DNA from: Cloacibacillus porcorum
Lineage (GTDB): Bacteria > Synergistota > Synergistia > Synergistales > Synergistaceae
Direction of reading: 5' to 3'
DNA length: 64,000 nt
Assembly: GCF_001701045.1 (NCBI RefSeq)
Contig: NZ_CP016757.1
Span: forward strand, 2,256,218-2,320,217
The notes beneath the pieces were generated by a model. The model was not told the DNA's origin. It did not search any database and worked only from the letters and a program-made list of their open reading frames with translations. The position numbers were made by a program, and so were the translations under genes. Each line of letters starts with the position of its first letter. Within the stretch, counting starts at the first letter, position 1. Of the stretch, positions 53,798 to 60,686 are shown piece after piece.

Positions 53798-54024
53798 TAC
53801 AGTACCTTTTGCAGGATGATGGAGAGCGCCGCGCCAGCGATAAAGAATACGGCGCGCGAAGTGACATCCATTTTCGAGAATCCCGTTTCCAGCTTGCTGA
53901 GGCGGTCGTATATGTCCTTGTGTGAATCGCGGTTGTTTTCTACCGTGCGACGTACTTCAGCCGCGATGTCGTCTAGTTTGTCTGAGATCGCCGCCAGTTC
54001 GGCGCGGATCGCCTCTTCGCTCAC
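53797..54024 (-). CDS. XhlA-like phage membrane protein
   Basis: A 75-residue protein. An amphipathic N-terminal coiled coil (ELAAISDKLDDIAAEVRRTVENNRDSHKDIYDRLSKLE) is followed by one C-terminal membrane helix (AVFFIAGAALSIILQKVL), the layout of haemolysin XhlA, a holin partner in phages such as PBSX. The start codon is GTG with GGAGGGG upstream, one base after the amidase stop. Confidence 0.72.
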   Translation of the reverse strand: MSEEAIRAELAAISDKLDDIAAEVRRTVENNRDSHKDIYDRLSKLETGFSKMDVTSRAVFFIAGAALSIILQKVL

Positions 54025-54025
54025 G

Positions 54026-54613
54026 TCATCCCCTCCTTTTCCGCTCCCATGCCTCTATCCCGTCCGCGACGGCCGCCGCCATAGCGTCGTGATTCGCCGC
54101 CGACCGCAAAAAAGCCTCTTCCTGCGGGTTCGTGATGAAGGCCATCTCCACGAGCACCGCGGGGACGCGGCACTCACGCAGCACAAGGTAGTTGGCCTCC
54201 TTATCCGGGTCGCCGTCGCTCGTGTCGGTACGTTTGCGCTGTTGTGGGAACATGCGCCCCCACGCCTCGAAGATGGCCGTAGCCAGCGGGTCGCTGTGGT
54301 CTCTGCCCGGCGTGGTGTATATCTCGAAGCCATTCGCCGCCGGGTTCGCCGCCCCGTTGCAATGGAGCGAAATAAAACAGTCCGCGTCGATGCGGTTGGC
54401 AAAGGCGGGGCGCGAGCGCAGGTCTGCCGTCCGGTCGTTACGGAATGTCCGACTGTTTCCGCTGCGCGTCATGGAGGCGATATGCCCGCGCGCGGCAAGT
54501 TCTTTCGCCAGCGCGTGCGCCACTTTGAGGGTGATATCAGCCTCTCTTGTGCCCTTCGGCCCCACCGCGCCGCCGTCCGGCGCTCCGTGGCCGGGATCGA
54601 TTACTATTTTCAT
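54026..54613 (-). CDS. Phage endolysin, N-acetylmuramoyl-L-alanine amidase (Amidase_3)
   Basis: A 195-residue zinc amidase that cuts the lactyl-peptide bond of peptidoglycan. The fold's metal residues are visible: His in VIDPGHGAPDGG, Glu in READITLKVAHAL and His in FISLHCNGA. The catalytic Glu is in AVLVEMAFITNPQEE. It has no signal peptide and no wall-binding domain, so it depends on a holin for release. AAGGAGG precedes the ATG. Confidence 0.93.
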   Translation of the reverse strand: MKIVIDPGHGAPDGGAVGPKGTREADITLKVAHALAKELAARGHIASMTRSGNSRTFRNDRTADLRSRPAFANRIDADCFISLHCNGAANPAANGFEIYTTPGRDHSDPLATAIFEAWGRMFPQQRKRTDTSDGDPDKEANYLVLRECRVPAVLVEMAFITNPQEEAFLRSAANHDAMAAAVADGIEAWERKRRG

Positions 54614-54635
54614 TTCTGCACCGCCTCCTTAATTT

Positions 54636-55280
54636 TTACAGATACCCTTTTATGATCTCGCGCTGCCACGGCTCAAGCTCGTTGCGCGCGTATTCGTAAG
54701 CCGTAAGCAGCTTGTCGTGCCACGCCGGGCCGAATATCTCCGGCGCAAGCCTTACGGCCATGCGCGTGAGCTTCTCAAAATACTTGCGGTCCGTCGCCCA
54801 GCTGCCGAGCCGCCCCCGATACAGCCCGGCGAAGCAGAGCAAAAAGTTGTCACTGTGCTTGTAGGTATAGGGGTAATCCTTGCGTATCTTTGCCGCGTAA
54901 TCCGCCAGAAAAGCAGCGCGGGAACCATACCTGCGAAAGTACGATTCCCGCGTAATATATTTACCGTTGCTGTATTCCCTGCTCGCTATACGTATGTACG
55001 GCTTGCCGGCGGCTCTCCATTCAGGCGGGGCCTTTATCCCCGCGCCGTTGTATGCCCTGCGCCAAAGCTCGCTTTGCCAATATCCCGTCTCCACGGCGCT
55101 CTGGCAGGTGGCGGCGTAGGCGTTTATGCCGGGCTGTCCGCGTGCCGCCGCGTAAAAATCCTGCGCGGGTGTGGCACCGTAGGCACAGAGTATACTTGCA
55201 ACCAGCGCAAGCCACACCGCAAGGGCGGCCATCACCAGCCACAGCAGCAGCCGTAAGGTGTTGTCGTCCCGCTTCATCAT
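54636..55280 (-). CDS. Membrane-anchored GH73 glucosaminidase (second lysin)
   Basis: A 214-residue protein with an N-terminal membrane helix (LRLLLWLVMAALAVWLALVASI) followed by a FlgJ/GH73-like domain: Glu in CQSAVETGYWQSELWRRAYNGAGIK, then YITRESYFRRYGSRAAFLADYA and the tail region. It should cut the glycan strand, complementing the amidase. The ATG overlaps the preceding stop as ATGA. The helix could be a signal-anchor that allows holin-independent export. Confidence 0.85.
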   Translation of the reverse strand: MMKRDDNTLRLLLWLVMAALAVWLALVASILCAYGATPAQDFYAAARGQPGINAYAATCQSAVETGYWQSELWRRAYNGAGIKAPPEWRAAGKPYIRIASREYSNGKYITRESYFRRYGSRAAFLADYAAKIRKDYPYTYKHSDNFLLCFAGLYRGRLGSWATDRKYFEKLTRMAVRLAPEIFGPAWHDKLLTAYEYARNELEPWQREIIKGYL

Positions 55281-55513
55281 AGCGCCGTCCAGAGGATAAG
55301 CGTTCCGAGCGCCGCCCCTGCGATGCCGCCAGCACAGCGGATGAAACACCCCTCCCTGTGCATCCAGAGGACTTCTCCGAGCTCCCAGCCCACGGCCAGT
55401 CCAGTACCGACGGAAAAGCCAGTATTGGGGGCCGTAAATACTCCGCTCAGCAGAGATACCGCCGTGCCAATCATAAAAGCCTTAAACGCTGTCTCTTTTT
55501 CCTTTGATGTCAT
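55277..55513 (-). CDS. Small phage membrane protein
   Basis: A 78-residue protein with two or three short hydrophobic segments (FMIGTAVSLLSGVFTAP, GFSVGTGLAVGWELGEV and GGIAGAALGTLILWTAL) and a pair of Cys in GCFIRCAGG. Four-base overlap with the glucosaminidase gene ties it to the lysis module. I do not recognise the family. Confidence 0.6.
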   Translation of the reverse strand: MTSKEKETAFKAFMIGTAVSLLSGVFTAPNTGFSVGTGLAVGWELGEVLWMHREGCFIRCAGGIAGAALGTLILWTAL

Positions 55514-55534
55514 GATTTTTTCCTTTCTTCGCGC

Positions 55535-55568
55535 ACAAAAAAAGAGCCCTGCGGCTCCCGTGGCTCTT
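55535..55568 (-). terminator. Terminator between tail-tip gene D and the lysis module
   Basis: AAGAGCC and GGCTCTT enclose GC-rich pairs, followed on the minus strand by TTTTTTTGTG. Only 21 bases separate it from the next start codon, so some read-through into the lysis genes is likely. Confidence 0.75.
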
Positions 55569-55579
55569 CGTTGTTTTTG

Positions 55580-56083
55580 CTATTTCCAGCGGCCTATTGC
55601 GACTAGATATGCGGTGTAACTTACAACACCGTAGCTACCTCCGGTCCTTATCGCATCGGCAAGCCTCTTTACCGCTGAATTACTGCCGGTGCTCCATACA
55701 CATGTGTCTGTCCCCTGGTAGCCTATACTTGTATATACACTATGATTAGCCGTAGGGCTGTCGTTTGTTGTTGCGGCAAAACCAACAACAAATTTATATA
55801 CTGTCCCGACGTTGGCTATAGGCAATACCCATTCTCCAGTGAAAAAGAGAAAATCAGAATACTTAGGCTCTCTAACATATGTATGGGTGCAGATCATTGT
55901 GCCATCGGCCCATTTTATATACCGGCCATTTGCATTCTCGCCGCTTTCTATCACGGCGCTCCCCGACGTACCGACGATGGGCAAAGAGGCGATGTCCACC
56001 AGTCCGCCAATCAACGGCGGTACCTCGAATTGCTTTACGAGCGCGCCGTTAATACGCTTGTAACGCACCACTTTTTTAGTCAT
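55580..56083 (-). CDS. Tail-fibre tip protein D
   Basis: A 167-residue stand-alone tip cassette. The constant part is MTKKVVRYKRINGALVKQFE, then LPIVGTSGSAVIESGENANG and RYIKWADGTMICT (to about residue 65); the rest is unique and ends in AIGRWK. The same frame recurs in the genes at 56597-57038/58468-58488, 58594-59049, 59853-60218 and 60226-60681. By analogy with other phages the variable end is the receptor-binding surface. The variable half is more AT-rich than the constant half. GAGGT precedes the ATG. Confidence 0.78.
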   Translation of the reverse strand: MTKKVVRYKRINGALVKQFEVPPLIGGLVDIASLPIVGTSGSAVIESGENANGRYIKWADGTMICTHTYVREPKYSDFLFFTGEWVLPIANVGTVYKFVVGFAATTNDSPTANHSVYTSIGYQGTDTCVWSTGSNSAVKRLADAIRTGGSYGVVSYTAYLVAIGRWK

Positions 56084-56138
56084 GGCGCGATACCTCTTTG
56101 TTTACGTGCTTACTGGGATTGCCCCCCCACGTAAGCAT

Positions 56139-56579
56139 TTACGAGTTGTCAGCATTTGTATTTTCCTCCCATGTGATCTCTACCGCGTCGAGTTCGGCTT
56201 GCGTGGTGCAGGCCGTTACAATAGCCCGCAGCTGTTGTTTGCGCAGGTACGCGGCGGCATAGTGCTGCATCATCTCAAGTTGGATCGCTTTCATGTCGTC
56301 GAGTGTGACGCCGGTGTGGAGCGTGTCTTCCGCATCCACTACGTAGGGCGCTTGACTTGGGTCGTTTTCAAGCAGTTTTACCGCGCCCTCCATTTTCTGT
56401 ACGTCGGCCTCCGCGAACTGCATCGGCCAGCCGTAGGAGCACGCAAACGCGCCCTTGCAGTATCCGGTAAATGCCGTGCTTACCAGCGCAAGTTTTTTAT
56501 CTTTGTTTTCCGCGAAGATCATCTCCGGCGTTTTTAACTTCGACCAGTCGATGTTTCCGGCAATTACGTTTTCTGCCAC
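56139..56579 (-). CDS. DUF4376-like tail fibre assembly/accessory protein
   Basis: A 146-residue protein whose C-terminal half (VTLDDMKAIQLEMMQHYAAAYLRKQQLRAIV, then TTQAELDAVEITW) resembles the DUF4376 domain found in phage tail-fibre accessory proteins. The start is GTG preceded by AAGGAG. It lies between two tip cassettes and may chaperone them. Confidence 0.68.
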   Translation of the reverse strand: MAENVIAGNIDWSKLKTPEMIFAENKDKKLALVSTAFTGYCKGAFACSYGWPMQFAEADVQKMEGAVKLLENDPSQAPYVVDAEDTLHTGVTLDDMKAIQLEMMQHYAAAYLRKQQLRAIVTACTTQAELDAVEITWEENTNADNS

Positions 56580-57102
56580 TTTATCATCTCCTTACTTCAT
56601 TTCCAGCGTCCGACAACATACATCTGCACGTCGCCATTAGATAGTGGGACGCCGATAGATACGACGGATATTGTGCAGCTTGTTGTTGTAACGGTACTCC
56701 TTTTTGCGCAGTATATAAAACAGCTCGCTAATGTGGTATTGGTATTTTCTTGATACATGTCAATAATCGGTAGCACTTTTGGTATTTGCGAAAACGCCGC
56801 CGGAAAGGTAACGTTTTTTAGAACTCCGGTATCGCTTCCTAAATAATACCAGCCAGTTTTGCAGACCATAGTACCATCCGCGAATTTAACATATTCTCCG
56901 TTGGCGTTAGAACCGCGCTCAATTACGGCGCTCCCCATCGTGCCCACCACCGGTAGCCACGATATATCTACTTTGCCGTTTTCGAGCACCGGCGTCTCGG
57001 CGATCTTGACCAGCTGACCGTTCTCGCGCTTGTATCTCTGCACTAGTCAACAAAACCTGGACAGTTGACTTGCTTAACTCTGTATAGTAGGGGGGTATCT
57101 CG

Positions 57103-57933
57103 TTACGTCCTACTCCTAAAACTGCCGTTTCCGCTATACGCCTCCTTATACTGTTTCGGCGTCATGTATCCCAAAGCATAGGCCGGACGCTCTTCATTGA
57201 AGAATTTTATGTATTCCTCTATCTCCCGCTCTATGTTTTCTTTGCCTGTTACATGAAAGTCTGTAAACAGCTCCGCTTTCAGCCAGCCGTTTATCGCTTC
57301 CATCGCCGCATTGTCCGTAGGAGTTCCGCTTCTGGACATGGAGTGGGCTATATGGTTCAGTTCCAAGATGTCGTTGTATTTCTTGGAGGCGTATACCGCG
57401 CCCTGGTCTGTGTGCAGTATCGTCTGCCATTCCGTTTTTTTATCTTTATTCATTATCAGTCCTTCCAGCCCGTCTATGTATGTCATTCTGTCTCCGCGCC
57501 TTGAAGACAACGCATGGCTTACTATTTCGTTGTTCCATAGGTCCATATACAGTGTCAGCTCATAGTACGTACCTTTGAAGCAGAATGCCGTCATATCGCT
57601 CGCTATGTACTGCATCGGTGAGTATACCGGCAGGCCTGCAAGAAGCAGGTTGGGGAATAATCTGTACGGATTGCCTGGTTTTTTATAACGGTAGTGTTTT
57701 GCCTTGCTCTTTATACCGGCAGCCCTGCAACATTTATAGGCGTACGGATCTGAATGGACTATTCCGGTGTCAAGGCGTATCTTCGCGTTAAGCCATCTGT
57801 ATCCGTGCGACGGATATCTTTTATGATATTCCATAAAGAGCATTACGCTTCTAGCAAAATCCCTCGCTCTTTTGGACGGTTCAAACAGGCTGCGTTTCCA
57901 GTTATAGAAGCTGCTTCTGGGAATCCCCGTCAC
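57103..57933 (-). CDS. IS3-family transposase OrfB (DDE integrase domain)
   Basis: At least 276 residues with the DDE core: first Asp in YIASDMTAFCFKGTYYELTLYMDLW, second in ILHTDQGAVYASKKYNDIL, Glu in NAAMEAINGWLKAEL, and a trailing rve_3-like end. The frame stays open upstream of the GTG at 57933 for about 16 more codons, overlapping the end of orfA in the -1 frame. As in other IS3 elements an OrfAB fusion by frameshift is expected. All catalytic residues are intact, so the element may be active. Confidence 0.92.
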   Translation of the reverse strand: MTGIPRSSFYNWKRSLFEPSKRARDFARSVMLFMEYHKRYPSHGYRWLNAKIRLDTGIVHSDPYAYKCCRAAGIKSKAKHYRYKKPGNPYRLFPNLLLAGLPVYSPMQYIASDMTAFCFKGTYYELTLYMDLWNNEIVSHALSSRRGDRMTYIDGLEGLIMNKDKKTEWQTILHTDQGAVYASKKYNDILELNHIAHSMSRSGTPTDNAAMEAINGWLKAELFTDFHVTGKENIEREIEEYIKFFNEERPAYALGYMTPKQYKEAYSGNGSFRSRT

Positions 57934-57977
57934 ACGGCACAGGATGACTACAGGAAAATACTCGGATAGTTCCAGAA

Positions 57978-58343
57978 TTACTTGGTATTCGAGCTGTCTA
58001 AAAGGATATATTCCTTTACCGGACCATCTCCTTTCACCTCGTAGCCTTTTTTTAATCTTGCTTCCGCTACTTTCGCTTTAATCAACTCAACAATGAGTTC
58101 TTTTTTTGTCATGGACTCATAATCTGATAGGTCAGGCTGTCTTTCGGAAGGCTTGTAAACATAACTGTCCGAACCGTTTCCGGAAGACTTGGGCGGCAGA
58201 CTGTTGGAATCACGATACATCCGCATATAGTCCCTAGCCGTGTCGTCGCTGATGCCGTAGGCTTCGGCAGCCTCGTAACGTGTCATTATCCCCTCATAAA
58301 CTTTTCGTCCGATTTCAAGACGCTCTTCTTTCGTGTATCGCAT
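57978..58343 (-). CDS. IS3-family OrfA (helix-turn-helix)
   Basis: A 121-residue DNA-binding subunit: MRYTKEERLEIGRKVYEG and TRYEAAEAYGISDDTARDYMRMYRD form the helix-turn-helix. A C-terminal heptad region (MTKKELIVELIKAKVAEARLKK) is the usual leucine-zipper-like part. AGGAGG precedes the ATG at 58343. A candidate slip site C CTT TTA lies in the overlap with orfB. Confidence 0.88.
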   Translation of the reverse strand: MRYTKEERLEIGRKVYEGIMTRYEAAEAYGISDDTARDYMRMYRDSNSLPPKSSGNGSDSYVYKPSERQPDLSDYESMTKKELIVELIKAKVAEARLKKGYEVKGDGPVKEYILLDSSNTK

Positions 58344-58593
58344 TACAGGCCTCCTGTGCATATAAACATGGCTCTTGTGCCACAAGATATTATTGTCATG
58401 TATAAAAGACAATTATATCTTGTCTCACTTTTACCCCCTATATGTACAGGATTAGTTTAGCAGTGCATCTCACAAGCCGCTTAGCCATGGCGGCCACCGT
58501 TGGGGGTTACTCCATGTAACCTGTTACTTTGGAGTACCCCCCCCCTGACTACATTACTGTATGTATTCATATTTACTATTACCTCCGTATTTT

Positions 58594-59049
58594 TTACTTC
58601 CAGCGGCCTACTGCTAGGTATGTTACAGGTTCATTACTCACACCAGTATTAAAAATTGTGTCACGGGCAGGAGAAATCATGAGGCTTGTCCCGGTCGGGT
58701 TACCTCCAATTATTGCCGTAGATACGGCCCCACTTCCACATGAAATATAGGCACTGGAAAGCCGTGCCTCTACCACCGTAAACACAGCGGGAAAGGTTGC
58801 AGATACAATTTTATATGGGTCGCTTCCGACGAAGCTCACTAACACTTGTCCAGTGCAGATCATCGTGCCATCCGACCACTTAACCCAGCTGCCGTTGGCG
58901 TTGCTCCCACGCTCGATAACCGCCGCGCCCATGCTACCAACAACTGGCAGTTGTCCAATGTCCACAAGTCCATTCACCAGCGCGGGAGACTCGAACTGCT
59001 TCACCAGCACCCCGTTTACATTCTTGTAGCGCACGAGTTTCTTAGACAT
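58594..59049 (-). CDS. Tail-fibre tip protein B
   Basis: A 151-residue tip cassette with constant part MSKKLVRYKNVNGVLVKQFE, LPVVGSMGAAVIERGSNANG and SWVKWSDGTMICTG, and a unique end closing with LAVGRWK. GGAGGG precedes the ATG at 59049. Downstream lies a hairpin containing nine consecutive C (plus strand), before gene C. Confidence 0.78.
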   Translation of the reverse strand: MSKKLVRYKNVNGVLVKQFESPALVNGLVDIGQLPVVGSMGAAVIERGSNANGSWVKWSDGTMICTGQVLVSFVGSDPYKIVSATFPAVFTVVEARLSSAYISCGSGAVSTAIIGGNPTGTSLMISPARDTIFNTGVSNEPVTYLAVGRWK

Positions 59050-59084
59050 CTGTGCGCCCTCCAATGCTTACAGAGGGGCAATAG

Positions 59085-59711
59085 CTACCTAGAAGTGCCC
59101 CTGTCTATATTACGTATTGTTATCATTTGTCCCTCCTGATTCTGTACCGCTTCCGGTGCGGTCTCCTCCGGCGGCATCGTCCAGCCGAAGTCCGCGAACA
59201 GCCCGTCGATAATCGCGTATAGCTCATCGTTGTCCGCGCCGTAGTCCATCTTCCGCAGCGCGCATAGTATTTTGTAGAGCTCCGTGCCGCCGTCCACGTC
59301 CAGCCCACAATCCACGCCCTGCCGCCCGTATTTAGCCTTTACTGCGGCAACGTGGCGCAGCCAATCCCCGCTGCTCATGCCGATGGCCTTAAACAGTGTG
59401 TCTCCGAGATCCAGCGGCAGAATGATTTCGCCGTCCGCCTCCACCTCAAGCGTCGGCGGGAAGCGGCGGTAGGTAGAGGTATAGCCGGCGTAGGCGTGCG
59501 GGATTTTCAGGGTCAGGTGAATATCGTCGCCCACTCGCCGAATATCATCTGTTACAAATATCTCGCCGTCTATGGCCTTCACCGGCAGTTCACCGCCGTC
59601 CATGAGCGCGGAAAAGTCGTACTCCACGTCATTTACGATCAGTTTGTTGCCCTGTTTACTTATTTTTCGGTACTCCGTTATCTGCTGCGGACTGAGTTTG
59701 ATCTTGAACAC
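59085..59711 (-). CDS. Unrecognised prophage protein of the tail-fibre region
   Basis: A 208-residue protein. The first 110 residues look beta-rich (KLIVNDVEYDFSALMDGG, IHLTLKIPHAYAGYTSTYRRFPP); the second half is helical and ends with a Glu/Pro-rich segment. No family is recognised. The start is GTG at 59711 after AAAGGAGG. Position between tip cassettes suggests a fibre adaptor or chaperone. Confidence 0.65.
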   Translation of the reverse strand: MFKIKLSPQQITEYRKISKQGNKLIVNDVEYDFSALMDGGELPVKAIDGEIFVTDDIRRVGDDIHLTLKIPHAYAGYTSTYRRFPPTLEVEADGEIILPLDLGDTLFKAIGMSSGDWLRHVAAVKAKYGRQGVDCGLDVDGGTELYKILCALRKMDYGADNDELYAIIDGLFADFGWTMPPEETAPEAVQNQEGQMITIRNIDRGTSR

Positions 59712-59852
59712 CGAAACACCTCCTTTACACGGCAATTACACAGGCACGCGCCGCTGACATGGCGGCGGCCTGTGGTTGTAGATTTTTTAATTTTCCTTTG
59801 TTACACGAGAAATACCCACCCTGTTGCCCACCCGCTCTGCGACTGCCTTTAC

Positions 59853-60218
59853 ATGTACATCGTAGGTGCACTCGCGTCTGGCGCGATCATCGAGAGCGGC
59901 TCAAACGCCAATGGCCGATACATAAAGTATGCGGACAATACGATGATCTGTACGCAAGTTGCAAACCTCGGTACGATGACGGTTTCACAAAACGATGGTG
60001 CGTCAGTAAATTGGATATACCCTGCGCAATTCGTAGATACGGAAGATTTATGTATAATTGCCCAGCCGACAGGTTGGGCATCAAATAGATTCGTGGCAAG
60101 CTTGTATCCGAATACAACGTCATATGCTTACGGTGGATGCTTTGCTATTACCGGTACGTGGAATTTAACAGGCGAAACATATCTAGTTCAGATAGCCATA
60201 GGCCGTTGGAAAGCATAA
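59853..60218 (+). CDS. Silent inverted tail-tip cassette (A')
   Basis: A 121-residue frame on the opposite strand to every other tail gene. It begins at the conserved YIVGAL...GAIIESGSNANGRYIKYADNTMICT, continues with a unique tip, and ends in QIAIGRWKA. It lacks the N-terminal part that cassette A has before IVGAL and has no ribosome site or promoter. It lies tail-to-tail with A, 7 bases apart. This is the layout of a silent alternative C-terminus that is expressed only after inversion, as in the G segment of phage Mu. Confidence 0.72.
   Translation: MYIVGALASGAIIESGSNANGRYIKYADNTMICTQVANLGTMTVSQNDGASVNWIYPAQFVDTEDLCIIAQPTGWASNRFVASLYPNTTSYAYGGCFAITGTWNLTGETYLVQIAIGRWKA
59858..59920 (+). 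repeat. Left inverted repeat of the predicted invertible segment
   Basis: CATCGTAGGTGCACT (59858-59872) and AAACGCCAATGGCCGATA (59903-59920) are repeated exactly in inverted orientation at 60563-60577 and 60515-60532. Across 63 aligned bases about 49 match with no gap. Confidence 0.8.
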
Positions 60219-60225
60219 AGCTAGG

Positions 60226-60681
60226 CTATTTCCAGCGACCTATGGCGTGCCAGCGTATTCTGACCGGAACAGTTGATGATGGTGTTCCATCGTAGGCGGA
60301 AAAGCCAAGAGATACGTAATTAGCATATGATGCGAAGTTTGATAGTTGCATTGCTCTTCCCGGCGCACTTTCATGGTACGCTGCTCCGCTTATGTCATTA
60401 TCAGTAATAAATACCGCTGGATATGTAATTTCAATAGCTTGAAAAATATCCGTAGTATTAAAAGCATGATAGAAATGGCCATGACATATCTGTGTTCCAT
60501 CAGCATATTTTATATATCGGCCATTGGCGTTTTCCCCGCTTTCTATCACTGCCCCCGCGTCCAGTGCACCTACGATGCGCAGGCATTCCGCCGGTATCTT
60601 CAATTCGGAGTCGAGCACCGGCACCTTCACCTTCGGCCCCAGCGCGCCGAGTACGTTCTTTGCTACGCTGTATATCTGCAT
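60226..60681 (-). CDS. Tail-fibre tip protein A (expressed orientation)
   Basis: A 151-residue protein starting MQIYSVAKNVLGALGPKVKV, then LDSELKIPAECLRIVGALDAG, the shared AVIESGENANGRYIKYADGTQICHG, and a unique end ...RWHAIGRWK. Its first 35 residues differ from those of B, C and D. It begins 5 bases after the fibre-shaft gene (AGGAGGT before the ATG at 60681), so it is probably the tip actually translated with the shaft. The variable portion lies wholly inside the invertible segment. Confidence 0.8.
   Translation of the reverse strand: MQIYSVAKNVLGALGPKVKVPVLDSELKIPAECLRIVGALDAGAVIESGENANGRYIKYADGTQICHGHFYHAFNTTDIFQAIEITYPAVFITDNDISGAAYHESAPGRAMQLSNFASYANYVSLGFSAYDGTPSSTVPVRIRWHAIGRWK
60515..60577 (-). 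repeat. Right inverted repeat of the predicted invertible segment
   Basis: Partner of 59858-59920, lying within cassette A at the codons for IVGAL to GRY. The 15-base and 18-base end blocks are identical; the middle 30 bases have 16 matches. Confidence 0.8.
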
Positions 60682-60686
60682 CTCTG

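Larger units (their letters stand above)
57039..58467 (-). mobile_element. IS3-family insertion sequence, 1429 bp
   Basis: Both ends begin TGCACT and match at 19 of the first 25 bases as inverted repeats, ending with CCTGGACA and CCTGTACA. The flanking four bases (plus strand TCTC at 57035-57038 and 58468-58471) are a direct target duplication. Inside are orfA and orfB in the usual overlapping arrangement. It inserted after codon 7 of a tail-tip gene. Confidence 0.88.
56597..58488 (-). pseudogene. Tail-fibre tip gene C, interrupted by an IS3-family element
   Basis: The gene is in two pieces. 58488-58468 encodes MAKRLVR, and after the insertion 57034-56597 continues in frame with YKRENGQLVK, the constant GSAVIERGSNANGEYVKFADGTMVC, and a variable tip ending VVGRWK. 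Removing the element and one copy of its 4-base duplication (GAGA) restores a 152-residue frame with the same start as genes B and D. The downstream part could be read from a GTG at 57043, but that has no native ribosome site. Confidence 0.82.
59858..60577. other. Predicted 720-bp invertible tail-fibre segment
   Basis: The segment is bounded by the inverted repeats and holds the 3' parts of cassette A (minus strand) and A' (plus strand), tail-to-tail. Recombination anywhere in the repeats keeps the reading frame and swaps the tip of A for that of A'. No invertase gene is in the window; a phage or host serine or tyrosine recombinase would be needed. Confidence 0.65.

Noticed and set aside
59352..59852. 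A longer plus-strand protein extending upstream of cassette A'
   Set aside because: The upstream part lies opposite the 208-residue tail-region gene, shows no fibre-like sequence and has no ribosome site; likeness to the other cassettes begins only at YIVGAL.
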